From Dasytiphilus stammeri_B (lineage in GTDB: Bacteria > Pseudomonadota > Gammaproteobacteria > Enterobacterales > Enterobacteriaceae), in contig JBAPLS010000003.1 of NCBI GenBank assembly GCA_037083765.1, forward strand, positions 1 through 64,000: a DNA stretch of 64,000 nt. Reading direction: 5' to 3'. The first letter of the stretch is position 1; the number at the start of each line of letters is the position of its first letter. Below, in pieces: positions 62,575 through 64,000 of the stretch. The notes under the pieces were generated by a model. That model was given only the letters and a program-made list of their open reading frames with translations, was not told where the DNA came from and searched no databases. The translations under genes were made by a program, and so were the position numbers.

Positions 62575-63176
62575 GATAATATTACCTCTAATTGCTTAAT
62601 TGCATCGATAGTGAATATCACCTGATGAAAAGATAATAAACTGATTGGATTAATATTTGTAATATTTTGTACATCTACTCCATGTAGATTTCTTGCTGCC
62701 CGTATTAAATTCGTTTCTACTTTAGTCAAGTAAATTATTGGTTTGTTTAAAGATAGATCTTTTAATTTTTGTACTAAAAATTTAGTTTTTGGTTGTTCAA
62801 GAGTAAATTTTTGAAATACCAAAATTCTATTTTGACGAAATAATTCAGAGATAATACTTTTTAAAGCTCCTCGATACATTTTTTTATTTATTTTTTGATT
62901 ATGTTGTTGAGGTTTAGCTGCAAATGTTACTCCTCCCGAACGCCAAATAGGACTTTGTAATGATCCGGCTCGGGCCTTACCCGATCCTTTTTGACGCCAG
63001 GGTTTTTTACCAGAACCTATCACTTCCCCCCTACTTTTTTGAGCTCTAGTACCTTGTCGTGCTGTCGCCGCATAAGAGACTATAACTTGATGAATGAGTG
63101 GTTCATTGAATTTAAATTTAAAGAAGACATCGGAAAGGATTAGAGACATAGGAACATCTTTTACAGTTAATTCCAT
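62571..63176 (-). CDS. rplD: 50S ribosomal protein L4
   Basis: Tunnel protein and, in E. coli, autogenous repressor of the S10 operon. 201 residues as in E. coli. Seen: ARQGTRAQKSRGEVIGSGKKPWRQKG-type loop, KARAGSLQSPIWRSGGVTFA, and RNLHGVDVQNITNINPISLL. Overlaps rplC by 10 bases. Confidence 0.98.
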   Translation of the reverse strand: MELTVKDVPMSLILSDVFFKFKFNEPLIHQVIVSYAATARQGTRAQKSRGEVIGSGKKPWRQKGSGKARAGSLQSPIWRSGGVTFAAKPQQHNQKINKKMYRGALKSIISELFRQNRILVFQKFTLEQPKTKFLVQKLKDLSLNKPIIYLTKVETNLIRAARNLHGVDVQNITNINPISLLSFHQVIFTIDAIKQLEVILS

Positions 63177-63829
63177 AAAAAATTACTCCTAGGAGATTCT
63201 TTGACCGCGGGTTTGATAAAAATATTAGTACCAGTAGCTCCTGGAACTGATCCTTTTACCATTATAAAATTATTATCTGAATCAATTTGAACTACTTGTA
63301 ATCCTTGGATCGTTACTCGTTGATTTCCTAATCTTCCTGCCATTTTTTTTCCTTTAAATACTCTTCCTGGTGTTTGATTTTGTCCAATAGAACCAGGTAC
63401 ACGATGAGATAAAGAATTACCGTGAGAAGCATCTTGCGTATGAAAATTCCATCGTTTTACGGTTCCAGCAAAACCCTTCCCTTTTGATGTACCAGTAATA
63501 TCTACTTTTTTAATATCTCTAAATATCTTTATATTAATACCTTGACCAACCACAAAATTATGACTATTATCCTTTGATAAGGAAAACTCCCAAAATCCTC
63601 GTCCTACCTTTACGCCTGCTTTGTTACAATGTCCCGCGTGTGGTTTAGAAACTCTATTTGGTTTTTGTTTCCCCGTAGTCAGCTGAATAGCTTGATAACC
63701 ATCTTTATCACAAGATTTTATTTGGGTAACAAAATTTACATTCACTTTAATAACTGTGACTGGAATAGATCTTCCTTCCGGAGTGAAAAATCTAGACATT
63801 CCTAGTTTTGTTCCAACTAATCCAAACAT
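63167..63829 (-). CDS. rplC: 50S ribosomal protein L3
   Basis: Early 50S assembly protein near the peptidyl-transferase centre. 220 residues against 209 in E. coli, with a short C-terminal extension that overlaps rplD. Seen: GLVGTKLGMSRFFTPEG, GTSKGKGFAGTVKRWNF, HGNSLSHRVPGSIGQNQTPGRVFKGKKMAG-type glutamine-methylation region. Confidence 0.98.
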   Translation of the reverse strand: MFGLVGTKLGMSRFFTPEGRSIPVTVIKVNVNFVTQIKSCDKDGYQAIQLTTGKQKPNRVSKPHAGHCNKAGVKVGRGFWEFSLSKDNSHNFVVGQGINIKIFRDIKKVDITGTSKGKGFAGTVKRWNFHTQDASHGNSLSHRVPGSIGQNQTPGRVFKGKKMAGRLGNQRVTIQGLQVVQIDSDNNFIMVKGSVPGATGTNIFIKPAVKESPRSNFLWN

Positions 63830-63846
63830 TATTAACCTCTTTATAA

Positions 63847-64000
63847 CTAACCTAAACTAATTTGTACTTCTACTCCTGCTGCTAAATCTAGACGCATTAA
63901 AGCATCTACGGTTTTTTCTGTAGGTTCAATAATATCAACTAGACGCTTATGAGTTCGTATTTCATATTGATCTCGTGCGTCTTTATTAACATGGGGTGAA
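63847..64000 (-). CDS. rpsJ: 30S ribosomal protein S10 (NusE), C-terminal half only
   Basis: Ribosomal head protein and, as NusE, partner of NusB in antitermination. The last 51 codons are in the window: SPHVNKDARDQYEIRTHKRL, VDIIEPTEKTVDALMRL and DLAAGVEVQISLG, ending in TAG at 63847-63849. The N-terminal half and the S10 leader lie beyond the right edge. Confidence 0.97.
   Translation of the reverse strand, partial: SPHVNKDARDQYEIRTHKRLVDIIEPTEKTVDALMRLDLAAGVEVQISLG

Noticed and set aside
1..64000. Mobile elements, CRISPR arrays, toxin-antitoxin or defence systems
   Set aside because: Looked for on both strands and not seen; nearly all coding sequence is core enteric-type gene content.
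50494..64000. Unusual order or insertions in the ribosomal protein operons
   Set aside because: Order from rplQ to rpsJ is the standard alpha-spc-S10 order with no missing gene and only small length changes.

Overview
The window is about 64 kb of an AT-rich (roughly 30% GC by eye), reduced gammaproteobacterial chromosome. Almost every gene is a clear orthologue of an Escherichia coli gene. Local gene order is usually that of E. coli with intervening genes removed and short non-coding scars left behind. There are no insertion sequences, phages, CRISPR arrays or rRNA genes. This is what an obligate insect endosymbiont looks like. A Baumannia-like sharpshooter symbiont is my best guess, from gene content only and not verified.

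Layout, left to right. (1) 1-11260: a remnant of the division/cell-wall cluster (secA partial, a DciA-like gene, ddlB, murC, murG, murD, mraY, murF, murE, rsmH). All cytoplasmic murein precursor genes of this cluster remain. The division genes ftsL, ftsI, ftsW, ftsQ, ftsA, ftsZ and also lpxC are missing from it. (2) 11577-20893: a PLD-type nuclease, surA (one PPIase domain lost), rsmA, apaH, dnaB, ssb, a YjcE-type cation/proton antiporter and rdgB. (3) 22078-29589: ompA with a real terminator, xseA, der, yfgM, hisS, ispG. (4) 29989-36603: ndk and the isc operon (iscR-S-U-A-hscB-hscA-fdx) with a recognisable IscR operator, and divergent suhB. (5) 37054-49054: tadA, gyrA, cutA, tRNA-Phe, nusB, folA, tRNA-Asn, asnS, yfaE, nfo, rplY, tRNA-Pro(GGG), a heavily decayed purA and rlmB. 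(6) 49088-64000: rpsF-rpsR-rplI, then the alpha, spc and S10 ribosomal operons on the minus strand, cut off inside rpsJ.

The most interesting signal is a pattern across genes. murD, der and rdgB are each interrupted once, exactly at a coding-strand poly(A) tract (A12, A10, A9). In all three the frame and the expected family length are restored by one extra A. Tracts of the same size in dnaB (A10) and rplV (A9) are in frame. This suggests slippage-dependent expression of essential genes, or homopolymer errors in the sequence.

Other points worth a second look: SuhB has lost most of its phosphatase metal ligands but keeps its fold, which fits a purely structural/antitermination role. HscA lacks its whole C-terminal lid. 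A DciA-type helicase-loader candidate sits in a genome close to the enterics, together with DnaB and SSB, and priB has been lost. GyrA differs from E. coli at both main quinolone-resistance positions. folA ends inside the opposite-strand tRNA-Asn gene. I found no wholly new multigene system.
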